Assembly: GCF_001956915.1 (NCBI RefSeq)
Contig: NZ_MLJO01000020.1
Coordinates: 1-62,379 of the forward strand
Origin: Intrasporangium flavum
GTDB lineage: Bacteria > Actinomycetota > Actinomycetes > Actinomycetales > Dermatophilaceae
DNA length: 62,379 nucleotides
Direction: 5' to 3'
Positions 26,802 through 35,034 of this stretch are shown piece by piece. A model generated the notes under the pieces. The model was given only the letters and a program-made list of their open reading frames with translations. It did no database searches and had not been told where the DNA came from. The translations under genes were made by a program, and so were the position numbers. Each line of letters starts with the position of its first letter. Position 1 is the stretch's first letter.

Positions 26802-27286
26802 CGCGCGTCGACGTCCGCGTCCGCCCCGGCGTCGAGGTCGTCCTCGAACGCGTCCTCGGCGTCGCGGTCGACCGGCTTGCGGTACGGGTCGGCCTCGCCG
26901 GCGTACGTGGCACCGGCCGCGGCGCGCGCCAGCTCGGCGTCGCGGGCGCGGGTCTGGGCCAGGACGTCCTCGAGGTGGGCGGCACCCTCGGGGATGGCGT
27001 CGGCGATGAACTCGAGCGAGGGCGTCAGGCGGATGCCGATGCCCTTGCCGACGGCCGAGCGGATGCGTCCGGTGTTGGCGGCGAGGACGTCGGCGGTGGC
27101 CTGGCGCTCCTCGTCGGAGCCGAAGACCGTGTAGAAGACGCTGGCGTGCTGCAGGTCGCCGGTGACGCGGCAGTCGGTGATCGTCACGAACCCGAGCCGC
27201 TCGTCCTTGAGCCGGAACTCGAGGTACTCCGCGACGATGACCTTGATCCGGTCGGCGATCTTCCGAGCGCGTGCGGGGTCGGCCAT
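26798..27286 (-). CDS. rbfA: 30S ribosome-binding factor A
   Basis: A 162-residue RbfA, a KH-like 16S rRNA maturation factor acting on the 30S 5' end. ADRIKVIVAEYLEF, VTITDCRVTGDLQHA and LEFIADAIPEG are characteristic. The ATG at 27286 has an AGAAGGAG site. The last 45 residues are an acidic, low-complexity tail (Asp/Ala) as in many actinobacterial RbfA proteins. It follows infB in the same direction after about 260 bases. Confidence 0.94.
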   Translation of the reverse strand: MADPARARKIADRIKVIVAEYLEFRLKDERLGFVTITDCRVTGDLQHASVFYTVFGSDEERQATADVLAANTGRIRSAVGKGIGIRLTPSLEFIADAIPEGAAHLEDVLAQTRARDAELARAAAGATYAGEADPYRKPVDRDAEDAFEDDLDAGADADVDAR

Positions 27287-27306
27287 GGTGGACTCCTTCT
27301 CCTCGA

Positions 27307-27385
27307 GGTGGTGCTCAGGTGCTGCTGTGGTGCTGCTCTGGTGCTGCTGGTGGTGCTGGTTGGTGCTGGTGCTCGCGGTGGTGCC
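27307..27385. repeat. low-complexity TGGTGCTGCTG repeat upstream of rbfA
   Basis: About 80 bases of irregular TGGTGCTG/TGCTGG units. It lies in the infB-rbfA gap just upstream of the rbfA ribosome site. No function is apparent; it is skewed (C/A-rich on the mRNA strand) and would be unstructured in the transcript. Confidence 0.7.
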
Positions 27386-27498
27386 GTACCCGCTGGGGGT
27401 GGCGCCGCTGACGACGACGATCCACCCTAACGGGCCGGCGCCGACGCGCCGCGACCGGCGGACGCGCCCCACGCGCCGACGCCGGCCCCCGTGGAGGG

Positions 27499-27512
27499 AG
27501 CCGGCGCCGGCT
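27499..27512. terminator. GC palindrome downstream of infB
   Basis: AGCCGGCGCCGGCT, a perfect 14-base palindrome about 32 bases after the infB stop. It may cause termination or pausing between infB and rbfA; the stem is short. Confidence 0.35.
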
Positions 27513-27543
27513 GCGTGGGCCGACGGCCGACGCGGTGGGACGC

Positions 27544-30435
27544 TCAGACGCGCGGCTTCTCGCGCATCTCGTACGTCGCGATGAGGTCACCGATCTGCAG
27601 GTCGTTGAACGACCCGAGGTTGATGCCGCACTCGTACCCGTCGCGGACCTCGGTGACGTCGTCCTTGAAGCGCCGCAGACCGGAGATCTCGACGTTCTCG
27701 GAGATGACGACACCGTCGCGGGTGATGCGCGACTTGGAGCCACGCTTGATCTCGCCGCTGCGCACGATCGAGCCGGCGATGTTGCCGAACTTGCTCGAAC
27801 GGAAGATCTCGCGGATCTCCGCCGTGCCGAGCTCGACCTCCTCGTACTCCGGCTTGAGCATGCCCTTGAGCGCCGCCTCGACCTCTTCGATGGCCTGGTA
27901 GATCACCGAGTAGTAGCGGATCTCGACGCCCTCGCGCTCGGCGTAGTCGGCGTTCTGGCCCTCGGCCCGGACGTTGTAGCCGATGATGATCGCGTTCGAG
28001 GCCATCGCGAGGTTGATGTTGTTCATCGTGATGGCACCGACGCCGCGGTCGATGATGCGCAGGTCGACCTCGTCGCCGACGTCGATCTTGAGCAGCGCGT
28101 CCTCGAGCGCCTCGACCGAGCCCGACACGTCACCCTTGAGGATGAGGTTGAGGGTCTCGACCTTGCCCGCCGCGAGGGCCTCGTTGAGGTCCTCGAGCGA
28201 GATGCGCTTGCGGGCCTTGGCGAGCACGGCCTGGCGGTCGGCCGCCTCACGCCGCTCGGCGATCTGGCGTGCCGTGCGGTCGTCCGGCGCCACGACGAAC
28301 GTGTCGCCGGCGCGCGGCACCGAGCTGAGACCGAGCACCTGGACCGGACGGGACGGGCCGGCCTCGTCGACGTTGTTGCCGTGCTCGTCGAGCATGGCGC
28401 GGACGCGGCCGTACGCCGAGCCGGTGACGATGGAGTCACCGACGTGCAGCGTGCCGGTCTGCACGAGGACGGTCGCCGTGGCACCACGACCACGGTCGAG
28501 GTTGGCCTCGATCGCGACGCCGCGGGCCTCCTTCTCCGGGTTGGCCCGGAGGTCGAGGGCCGCGTCCGCCGTGAGGAGGACCGCCTCGAGGAGACCGTCG
28601 ATGTTCTGACCCTGGCGAGCCGAGACGTCGACGAACATCGTGTCGCCGCCGTACTCCTCGGCGATGAGGTTGTACTCGGTCAGCTGCTGGCGCACCTTGG
28701 CCGGGTTGGCACCCTCGACGTCGATCTTGTTGACCGCCACGACGATCGGCACGTCGGCCGCCTGCATGTGGTTGAGCGCCTCGATGGTCTGCGGCATGAC
28801 GCCGTCGTCCGCGGCCACGACGAGGATGGCGATGTCGGTCACCTTCGCACCACGGGCACGCATGGCCGTGAAGGCCTCGTGACCCGGGGTGTCGATGAAG
28901 GTGATCGCGCGCTCGACGCCCTCGTGCTCACGGTGCACCTGGTAGGCACCGATGTGCTGGGTGATGCCACCGGCCTCGCCGGCGACGACGTCCTCGTTGC
29001 GGATGGCGTCGAGGAGGCGGGTCTTGCCGTGGTCGACGTGGCCGACGACGGTGACGACCGGCGGACGGGCCTCGAGGTCCTCGTCGTCCTCACCCTCGAT
29101 ACCGGTCTCGAGGTCGATGTTGAAGGAGTCGAAGAGCTCCTTCTCCTCCTCCTCCGGCGAGACGACCTGGATGTCGTAGCCGAGCTCGGCACCGAGCACC
29201 TTGAAGGTGTCCTCGTCGAGCGACTGCGTCGCCGTGGCCATCTCACCGAGGTGGAACAGCACGGTGACGAGCGATGCCGGGTTGGCGTTGATCTTGTCGG
29301 CGAAGTCGGTCAGCGACGAGCCACGACGCACCCGCACGACGGTCGAGCCGTCGCCACGGGGAACGGTGACGCCACCGATCGAGGGCGCCTGCATCTGCTC
29401 GAACTCCTGGCGCTTGGCGCGCTTGGACTTGCGGCCACGGACCGGACGACCGCCACCGCGGCCGAAGGCACCGGCCGTCGAGCCGCGGCCACCGCCGCCG
29501 CCACGCGGGCCGCCGCCGAAGCCGCCACGACCGCCGCCACCGGGGCCGCCGCCGAAGCCGCCACGACCGCCGCCGGCGCCACCGGGGCCACCGCGGCCGG
29601 GGCCACCGGCCGGGCGCTGGCCGGGACGGCCGACGGTGCTGCGCTCGGGCATCATGCCCGGCGTCGGGCGGGCGCCACCGGGACGCGGGGCGCCGCCGGG
29701 ACCACCCGGGCCGCCGGGGCGCGGGGCACCGGGACGCGGGGCGCCACCGGGACCACCGGCACCGCCCGGACGCGGACCGCCGGGACGCTGCTGGGGCCGG
29801 GGCATGCCCTGGCTCGAGCTGAACGGGTTGTTGCCCGGACGCGGACCGCCCTCACCCGGGCGCGGGGCGCGGGTCTGGCCCATGCCCTGGCTCGGTGCGA
29901 ACGGGTTGTTGCCCGGACGCGGCTGGCCCGGACGCGGTGCGGGGCGCGGCGACGCGGGGACACCGCTGGTCTGCTTGCCGCCGTCGCGCGAGGACTGCAC
30001 GGGCGCCGGGGCCTTGGCGGCGGGAGCCGCCGGGGCCGCGGGAGCCGGAGCCTTGGGCGTCGGGGCAGCCGGAGCCGCCGCGGCCGGACGGGCGGGGGCA
30101 GCGGGAGCCGACTCGCGCGCGGCCGGGGCGGCCGGAGCGGGAGCGGCAGGAGCCGGAGCGGCCGGCGTCGGGGACGACGGCATCGCGGCAGGCTTCTGGG
30201 ACGGCGCGGGCGCCGCCTGCTTGGCGGCGGGCTTGGCCGCCGGCTTGGTGTCGCCCTTGGTGCTGTCACCGGCACCTTCCCGCGGGAAGGTGTCCTTGAT
30301 CTTGCGGACGACGGGGGGCTCGATGGTCGACGACGCCGACCGGACGAACTCTCCCTGGCTCTTCAAGTGTGCGAGCAGGGTCTTGCTCTCGACTCCGAGC
30401 TCCTTCGCGAGCTCGTAGACCCGGACCTTAGCCAC
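27544..30435 (-). CDS. infB: translation initiation factor IF-2
   Basis: A 963-residue IF-2 that delivers fMet-tRNA to the 30S subunit. The N-terminal IF2_N domain starts [16 protein letters not shown] long Pro/Ala/Gly/Arg-rich low-complexity region (about 60-330) follows, then the GTPase domain with GHVDHGKT at 465-472, DTPGHEAF and NKID, and the C-terminal domains. The GTG at 30435 has AGGAG upstream. The Gly/Arg repeats are typical of actinobacterial IF-2. Upstream is a 172-base gap to ylxR containing mini-ORFs and hairpins. Confidence 0.96.
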   Translation of the reverse strand: MAKVRVYELAKELGVESKTLLAHLKSQGEFVRSASSTIEPPVVRKIKDTFPREGAGDSTKGDTKPAAKPAAKQAAPAPSQKPAAMPSSPTPAAPAPAAPAPAAPAARESAPAAPARPAAAAPAAPTPKAPAPAAPAAPAAKAPAPVQSSRDGGKQTSGVPASPRPAPRPGQPRPGNNPFAPSQGMGQTRAPRPGEGGPRPGNNPFSSSQGMPRPQQRPGGPRPGGAGGPGGAPRPGAPRPGGPGGPGGAPRPGGARPTPGMMPERSTVGRPGQRPAGGPGRGGPGGAGGGRGGFGGGPGGGGRGGFGGGPRGGGGGRGSTAGAFGRGGGRPVRGRKSKRAKRQEFEQMQAPSIGGVTVPRGDGSTVVRVRRGSSLTDFADKINANPASLVTVLFHLGEMATATQSLDEDTFKVLGAELGYDIQVVSPEEEEKELFDSFNIDLETGIEGEDDEDLEARPPVVTVVGHVDHGKTRLLDAIRNEDVVAGEAGGITQHIGAYQVHREHEGVERAITFIDTPGHEAFTAMRARGAKVTDIAILVVAADDGVMPQTIEALNHMQAADVPIVVAVNKIDVEGANPAKVRQQLTEYNLIAEEYGGDTMFVDVSARQGQNIDGLLEAVLLTADAALDLRANPEKEARGVAIEANLDRGRGATATVLVQTGTLHVGDSIVTGSAYGRVRAMLDEHGNNVDEAGPSRPVQVLGLSSVPRAGDTFVVAPDDRTARQIAERREAADRQAVLAKARKRISLEDLNEALAAGKVETLNLILKGDVSGSVEALEDALLKIDVGDEVDLRIIDRGVGAITMNNINLAMASNAIIIGYNVRAEGQNADYAEREGVEIRYYSVIYQAIEEVEAALKGMLKPEYEEVELGTAEIREIFRSSKFGNIAGSIVRSGEIKRGSKSRITRDGVVISENVEISGLRRFKDDVTEVRDGYECGINLGSFNDLQIGDLIATYEMREKPRV

Positions 30436-30449
30436 ATCTCTCCTGTCTC

Positions 30450-30479
30450 GGTCCGGCCTGAACAGGAAGTGGCCGAACC
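30450..30479 (-). promoter_or_regulatory. hairpin in the infB leader
   Basis: Arms GGTCCGGCC and GGCCGAACC (one G-U pair on the RNA) with a 12-base loop, immediately upstream of the infB ribosome site and downstream of the third mini-ORF. Ribosome movement on the mini-ORFs could affect its folding. Confidence 0.45.
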
Positions 30480-30483
30480 GTGG

Positions 30484-30529
30484 TTATTGCTGGGGCTTGC
30501 TCATCGCTGAGTACTCATCGGGTGCTCAT
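30484..30529 (-). other. chain of three overlapping mini-ORFs upstream of infB
   Basis: On the minus strand three tiny reading frames follow each other with ATGA overlaps: MSTR (30529-30515), MSTQR (30518-30501) and MSKPQQ (30504-30484, ending TAA). The ATGAG word recurs at 11- and 14-base spacing. No strong ribosome site precedes the first. They could be translated leader peptides coupling to infB, or an RNA/protein-binding repeat that only looks coding. They are far too short for normal gene calling. Confidence 0.45.
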
Positions 30530-30576
30530 AGCGTTTTCAACCCGCCTTGGTTCGTTTCTGGTGGTTCTGACGCGCG

Positions 30577-30592
30577 GGCGGCGGGAGCCGCC
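30577..30592. terminator. hairpin after ylxR
   Basis: GGCGGC-GGGA-GCCGCC, a 6-bp GC stem 16 bases after the ylxR stop. It may be a weak terminator or RNA-processing site between ylxR and infB. Confidence 0.35.
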
Positions 30593-30607
30593 TGCGCCTG
30601 GTCGCTG

Positions 30608-30913
30608 CTACGCGTGCGGGACACCGAGGTGCCGCGCGACCGCGCTGACGTCGACCGGGGCCTGCAGTCGCAGGGCCCGTCCGAACGCCTTGCGGCGCAC
30701 TGCCGTCCCGAAGCACTCGGGCGTCGGGTGCAGCCACGCACCGCGACCCGGCATCCGATGACGCGGGTCGGGGCGCAGGACGACCCGGGCGTACGCCCCG
30801 GCTTCTGCATCCGTCACCGCGACCACTCGCAGCAGGGCCGACCAGCTATCCGTTCCTCGACATCCCACACAGGTGCGGGACGGCTCGGCACGGAGTCCAG
30901 TCCGGTCGGCCAC
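30608..30913 (-). CDS. ylxR: YlxR (DUF448) RNA-binding protein
   Basis: A 101-residue YlxR-family protein. The RTCVGCR motif near residue 13 and the RPDPRHRMPGRGAWLHP stretch are diagnostic. Family members bind nucleic acid and usually lie between nusA and infB. Here nusA is 7.5 kb upstream, separated by unrelated genes on both strands, and ylxR has its own apparent -10 box. GTG 30913 is the start; TAGACT lies only five bases before it, so the mRNA is probably leaderless. Confidence 0.9.
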   Translation of the reverse strand: MADRTGLRAEPSRTCVGCRGTDSWSALLRVVAVTDAEAGAYARVVLRPDPRHRMPGRGAWLHPTPECFGTAVRRKAFGRALRLQAPVDVSAVARHLGVPHA

Positions 30914-30918
30914 ACGCC

Positions 30919-30924
30919 AGTCTA
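30919..30924 (-). promoter_or_regulatory. -10 box for leaderless ylxR-infB transcript
   Basis: TAGACT on the minus strand, five bases from the GTG start. The spacing puts the transcription start at or next to the start codon. No good -35 is visible. Confidence 0.5.
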
Positions 30925-31070
30925 CCGCGTCGCGCGCCCGGCTCGCTCGACGGGGTCGCGCGGGTGCTCAGGTGCCCGGTCCACGGCAGGCCGGACATGG
31001 GTTGAACACCGCGCGGGCGCGGTTCATGCCCGTTCGGACGCCCTCATCCGGGCCGGGGACGCACTGGTGT

Positions 31071-31146
31071 GACGCGTCGGGAGCTCGCGACGCGTCGGCC
31101 CGACGTGACGCGTCGGGCAGGAGTGACGCGTGACGCGTGACACGTG
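31071..31146. repeat. GACGCGTCGG / GACGCGTGA repeat cluster
   Basis: About 75 bases in which GACGCGT recurs six times (three followed by CGG). It lies between ylxR and the ferredoxin gene, at the left edge of the segment inserted into the nusA-infB locus. It may be a regulator-binding cluster or a recombination-prone repeat. Confidence 0.6.
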
Positions 31147-31154
31147 GGCGTCGG

Positions 31155-31391
31155 TCAGGCGGGTGGGGCCACGACGCGCAGGGCCCGGTGCGGGCACGCA
31201 CGGACGGCGTCGACGGCGAGGTCGCGCAACGACCGCGGGACCGGTCCGTGCACGACCGGGTAGCCCCACTCGTCGAGGGAGATCTGCTCGGGAAGCAGCT
31301 CGGCGCACAGCCCCCGGGCGCGACAGGCGGGCCAATCGACGGCCAGCTCGACGGCCGGGTCGACGCCGTCCCGGCGCCCCGCCGGGCTCAC
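31155..31391 (-). CDS. 3Fe-4S-type ferredoxin
   Basis: A 78-residue acidic ferredoxin with three cysteines, Cys23, Cys29 and Cys66 (CX5C and a C-terminal CP), the pattern of [3Fe-4S] actinobacterial ferredoxins. DEWGYPVV between them is typical. The GTG at 31391 overlaps the stop of the NuoF-like gene by four bases, so it is the last gene of the redox operon. It probably exchanges electrons with the NuoF-like flavoprotein in the cytoplasm. Confidence 0.85.
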   Translation of the reverse strand: MSPAGRRDGVDPAVELAVDWPACRARGLCAELLPEQISLDEWGYPVVHGPVPRSLRDLAVDAVRACPHRALRVVAPPA

Positions 31392-32725
31392 CCCGCTCCC
31401 CCGCAAGCGGAGGCGCAGGAGCACCTGCCGGAGAGGTGGGCGTGGACGTGGCGCCCCAGGTGCGCAAGCAGGGTGCGCACCACACGCGTCGTGCCGTCGG
31501 GGTGGGCGCAGGCCCCTCGCCCCGGCAGCACCCCGCACAGCTCGTGGAGACGGGGACGGGTGTCCTCGCCGTCGGCCAGGCACCGGATGGCGTCGGCGAG
31601 CGCCGGCAGCCCGTTGACGCACGGCCCGCACCGCCCTGCCGACTCCCCTGCGAGGTAGGCGGTGACCGCCGCCGTGGCACGCACCGGGCAGGCCCTGGCA
31701 CCGAGCGGCAGCACCACGCCCGCCCCGAGGGTGAGCCCCCGCCGGCGCAGGCCGGCCGCCGAGACGGGCAGGTCGGCGAGGACGTGGCCCTCGACCCACG
31801 TGCCGTGGAAGCCGCCGAGCAGGACGGGGCCGGCGAGCTCGGCGGGGTGCAGGAGGTGCGAGAACGGGGTGCCGTGCGCGACCTCGATGACCCGCGCCTG
31901 GGGGCCGGGGTCCGAGTCGACCCGCACCCGGTCGTCCGTCGGCGTGCCGGCGGTGGGCAGCCGGCCCGACACCGTGAGCAGCGTCGTCCCCGGCTCGTCC
32001 GCGGTGCCGAGCGACGCGTAGGCGCCGGGACCCTCGCGCACGAGCACGGCGACGTGGGCGAAGGTCTCGGCGTTGGACAGCAGCGTCGGGCGGCCGTGCA
32101 GACCGCGCACCGCCGCCGGCTCCCAGGCCGTGACCGGCAGCCCGTCGCGCCCTTCGAGCAGCTCGACGACGGCCCGGGCCTGGCCGGACACGAACCGCGC
32201 CGCGGCGGCGCGGTGCGACCAGCGCAACCGGCGGTCGTCGCGCTCGGCGAGGGCGGCCCGCGCGGACCGCGTCGTGTCGGCACGGTCGATGCCGGTGACG
32301 ACGTGGACCTCCCGCGCGCCCAGCGCCCGGGCGAGGACGGCCGCGCCGTCGAGGACGAGGTGCGGCGTCGTGCGCAGCAGCGCCGAGTCCTTGCCGCTGT
32401 CCGGCTCCCCCTCGGCCGCGTTGACGACGACGACGGCGCGGCGCCGTCCGCGGGCCGCGGTCGTCAGCTTCCGCACCAGCGGGAAGCCCGCGCCTCCGCG
32501 GCCCCGCACCGCGGCGTCGGACAGGAGCGTGACGAGCGCGGGCAGGTCGGGGGTGGGCAGCGGGCCGGAGCGGGCCCGGTGGCTCGCGAGGTCGGCCGGC
32601 GCGCCGAGGTGGCGCAGCAGGAGCGGGCCCTCGTGGACGAAGAGGTCGGTGACGGGCCCCGGCGCCCAGCCCGTGGGCCGGGCCTCGGACCCCAGGGTGC
32701 CGGACGTGCGGGCCGCGACGGTCAT
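31388..32725 (-). CDS. NuoF-like NADH:acceptor flavoprotein
   Basis: A 445-residue relative of complex I subunit NuoF. The FMN-site motif GRGGAGFPLV lies near residue 75, and NAAEGEPDSGKD and LLSNAETFAHV follow. In the Fe-S region the canonical ESCGxCxPC reads ESAGRCGPC, so the first Cys is Ala, while CGVLPGRGAC adds two more cysteines; cluster type is uncertain. No NuoE or NuoG gene is nearby, so this is not complex I. With the ferredoxin and heme-type membrane gene it likely moves electrons from NADH to the membrane. ATG 32725 overlaps the upstream stop. Confidence 0.82.
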   Translation of the reverse strand: MTVAARTSGTLGSEARPTGWAPGPVTDLFVHEGPLLLRHLGAPADLASHRARSGPLPTPDLPALVTLLSDAAVRGRGGAGFPLVRKLTTAARGRRRAVVVVNAAEGEPDSGKDSALLRTTPHLVLDGAAVLARALGAREVHVVTGIDRADTTRSARAALAERDDRRLRWSHRAAAARFVSGQARAVVELLEGRDGLPVTAWEPAAVRGLHGRPTLLSNAETFAHVAVLVREGPGAYASLGTADEPGTTLLTVSGRLPTAGTPTDDRVRVDSDPGPQARVIEVAHGTPFSHLLHPAELAGPVLLGGFHGTWVEGHVLADLPVSAAGLRRRGLTLGAGVVLPLGARACPVRATAAVTAYLAGESAGRCGPCVNGLPALADAIRCLADGEDTRPRLHELCGVLPGRGACAHPDGTTRVVRTLLAHLGRHVHAHLSGRCSCASACGGAG

Positions 32726-33276
32726 CGCGCCACCATCGCCTGGCGTCGGTCGAGGACAGCGGCGACGACGCGCGCGAGCGTCGCGACGGCGACGAGCGCG
32801 ACGCACGTCACCGTCAGCCACACGAACCACGGCGACGCGACGTCGGTGCCCATGCCGACCCCGTGCACCACCGACACGGCCCAGGATGCGTAGGCCGCAC
32901 GGTGCACGACCCGCCACGTGCGCCCGGACAACCGGCCGCGCAGGAGCGAGGTGACCACGACGACGGCGAGCAGGTCGAGCGCGAGCGTCCCGAGCGAGAG
33001 GTAGAGCGGCTCGTACGTGGCGCCGAACGGCACGAGGGCCTGCCACCAGCGGATGTCGCCGTACTCGTCGACGACCGCCGAGGCGACGTGCCCGGCGAGC
33101 ACCAGCACCGCCACGCCCGACACCGCCCGGTGCAGCTCCTGGGTGACGAAGCGCGGCCACAGCGGGTGGAAGCCGCGCCGCGTCGAGAGCACGCCGAGCA
33201 CCGTCGTGGCCGTGAGGAGGGCGAGGAGCACGACGCCCGTGCCGCGGCCCAGGAACCAGAGGATCGGGTCGGTCAC
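32722..33276 (-). CDS. ferric-reductase-like heme-binding membrane protein
   Basis: A 184-residue protein with five to six membrane helices. Four histidines in helices (LHRAVSG, LAGHVAS, VVHRAAYAS, VVHGVGMG) are placed like the bis-heme ligands of ferric-reductase-like/MsrQ-type transmembrane domains. No FAD or NAD domain is attached, unlike the protein at 50001-51446. It probably carries electrons across the membrane. GTG 33276 has a GGAGGTG site and overlaps the apbE stop by four bases. Confidence 0.78.
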   Translation of the reverse strand: MTDPILWFLGRGTGVVLLALLTATTVLGVLSTRRGFHPLWPRFVTQELHRAVSGVAVLVLAGHVASAVVDEYGDIRWWQALVPFGATYEPLYLSLGTLALDLLAVVVVTSLLRGRLSGRTWRVVHRAAYASWAVSVVHGVGMGTDVASPWFVWLTVTCVALVAVATLARVVAAVLDRRQAMVAR

Positions 33277-34271
33277 CGGGCACCTCCTCCCTCGGCGTCC
33301 GTCGCACGCCCCACCGTGTCTCCGCGCCAGGTCGCGGTGGCGTGCGCGACGCCGTCGTGGGCGAGCAGCAGCGCGGCGGCGCCGCGGGCCTCGAGCCAGG
33401 CCGGCGCGTCGACGCCGAGGACCATCGCGGCGGTCGTCGCGACGTTGGCCGCGACGCACGTGGTGCCGGTGGCGCAGACGGTGCGCCACGGCCCCGCGAC
33501 GGGTCCGAGCGTGCGGGGGTCGACGAGGTGGGTCCAGCGGCGTCCGGCCCGGGTCCAGCGGCGGGCCGCCACCGAGGACGTCGCGAGCCCGCCGTCGGTG
33601 AGGAGCACGTGCGCGACGGGCTCGGCGTCCGGGGTGTGCGCGACGCCGACCGTCCACCTCGTATGGGCAGCGTCGGGCGGACGGACCGCCCTGACGTCTC
33701 CGCCGACGCTGACGACGACCGCGGTGCCGAGGGCCTCGAGGACCGACAGGGCGACGAGGTCGGCGGCGTACGCCTTGCCGGTCGCCCCGAGGTCGAGGGC
33801 GACCCCGCGAGGCACCTCGAGGGCGTCGTCGGTGACGACGACGTCGCGCCACCCGGGCCGGCGTCGAGGCAGGGCGACGGGCGAGGGGTCGCTCGCCGGG
33901 ACCTCCTCGAAGGTGCGCGAGTAGCCTGCGGCGACGAGGACGTCGCCGAGGGTCGGGTCGACGACGCCGTCGGTCTGTTCAGCAGCCTCGAGCGCCACCC
34001 GGACGGCACCGACGAGCAGGGGTGAGGCCGGCACGGGTCCGGCGGCCAGGTTGGCACGGGTCAGCTCGCTGTCGGCCCGGAACCGGCTGCACGCGACGTC
34101 GACCTCGCCGAGCACCGCGGCAGCGAGGTCGGTGGCGGCCGCGAGCACGGCGGGGTCGGCGACGCCGAGGTGCACGTACGTGCCGAGCGCGCGCCAGCGT
34201 GCCGTCCCGGTCGCGTGGTCGAGGCGGACGCCGGACGCACGGGCCGGCGACATCGTCGGGGCGCTCGTCAC
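33273..34271 (-). CDS. FAD:protein FMN transferase (ApbE-like), cluster 1
   Basis: A 332-residue ApbE-family protein. ALGTYVHL at the N-terminus, DLGATGKAYAAD in the middle and DGGLATSSVAARRW...HLVDPRTL late in the sequence match the FAD- and Mg-binding motifs. It should transfer FMN from FAD onto Thr/Ser of an exported protein. No lipoprotein signal is seen. No acceptor with the flavinylation motif is found in this cluster. GTG 34271 has GGAGGAG upstream. Domain order and length are near normal; residue-level activity is inferred. Confidence 0.85.
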   Translation of the reverse strand: MTSAPTMSPARASGVRLDHATGTARWRALGTYVHLGVADPAVLAAATDLAAAVLGEVDVACSRFRADSELTRANLAAGPVPASPLLVGAVRVALEAAEQTDGVVDPTLGDVLVAAGYSRTFEEVPASDPSPVALPRRRPGWRDVVVTDDALEVPRGVALDLGATGKAYAADLVALSVLEALGTAVVVSVGGDVRAVRPPDAAHTRWTVGVAHTPDAEPVAHVLLTDGGLATSSVAARRWTRAGRRWTHLVDPRTLGPVAGPWRTVCATGTTCVAANVATTAAMVLGVDAPAWLEARGAAALLLAHDGVAHATATWRGDTVGRATDAEGGGAR

Positions 34272-34301
34272 CGGAGCTCCTCCGGCCGACCGGGCCTCAC
34301 G

Positions 34302-34778
34302 TCACGACCCGGTGCTGGGCACGACCGGGGCCACGACGACGGGCGCGGGCGCGGGTCGGGGCGCCGACGAGCCGGTCGAGCCCGACGAGCCCGACGAGCG
34401 GGTCGAGCCCGACGAGCGGGTCGAGCCGGACGACGCGGCGGCCGGGCCCGGCCTCGCGCTGCCCGGCGACGACGCGCGGACGACGACCCCCGGGTCGACG
34501 ACGGTGCGCGTGGGTCGCGGCACGAGCACGACCTGCGGGTGGGCGGCCGCGTCCGCGAGCAGCTCGCCGTACCGGACCTGCAGCGCGGCGTCGAGGACCG
34601 CGGCCGTGCGTTCGCGGGCCAGGGCGTCGCGTGCCTCGCGGTCCTGCCGCGTCTGCTCGGCGGCCAGGGCCGAGACGGCGCCGACGGCGGCCACCGAGCC
34701 GGCGGCGACGGCGCCGGTCAGCAGGGTGGTCAGGGCGCGGGCGCGGTCGCGCTCGGCGGGGGTGAGCAGTCCGGTCAT
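34302..34778 (-). CDS. small single-span membrane protein of the redox cluster
   Basis: A 158-residue protein of unknown family. One hydrophobic segment lies at about residues 17-39, followed by a charged helical stretch (QTRQDREARDALARER). A C-terminal low-complexity region follows, with SGSTRS-type repeats encoded by 18-base direct repeats (about 34380-34432). It occupies the place where an FMN-binding acceptor often sits in such clusters, but it has no SGAT-type motif. ATG 34778 is preceded by AGCAGGTG. First gene of the redox operon. Confidence 0.6.
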   Translation of the reverse strand: MTGLLTPAERDRARALTTLLTGAVAAGSVAAVGAVSALAAEQTRQDREARDALARERTAAVLDAALQVRYGELLADAAAHPQVVLVPRPTRTVVDPGVVVRASSPGSARPGPAAASSGSTRSSGSTRSSGSSGSTGSSAPRPAPAPVVVAPVVPSTGS

Positions 34779-34874
34779 GGCGCACCTGCTGGGGGGTCGT
34801 CTGGCCCCGACACGGGCGGTGTCGTGGTCGAGCCCACGGTGCGCGCCGCGTCGCAAAATCCGCGTCAGGTGACC

Positions 34875-34926
34875 GTTAAGGAACCGTCATCCTCCGGTCA
34901 CCGGACCGGACTCCCGGATCCTTAAC
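34875..34926. promoter_or_regulatory. dyad GTTAAGGA ... TCCTTAAC in the divergent promoter region
   Basis: Outer arms GTTAAGGA (34875-34882) and TCCTTAAC (34919-34926), with inner arms TCCGGT and ACCGGA (34893-34910), all nearly co-centred. It lies between the redox operon (minus) and the small exported-protein gene (plus). TTAAG words resemble half-sites of OmpR-type regulators, so the RR at 36859-37623 is a candidate ligand; a hairpin function is also possible. Confidence 0.5.
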
Positions 34927-35034
34927 GCGTTCTTGAGCCCCCGGCGACGCGCCGTTGACCCGGTTCGCGTCATCGTCGGATCCTCCGGTCGGCACCCGCC
35001 CGCCCGGGGCCCGGACCGTGCGAAGGAGGACGAC

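Noticed and set aside
27535..30510. A 991-codon plus-strand open frame antisense to infB
   Set aside because: Low-complexity composition caused by the Gly/Pro/Arg repeats of IF-2 on the other strand; no domain seen.
30914..31154. Possible attachment-site direct repeat at the left edge of the insert, matching the nusA side
   Set aside because: GACGCGT words repeat locally but no matching direct repeat is seen near 38440-38461, and no integrase is present.
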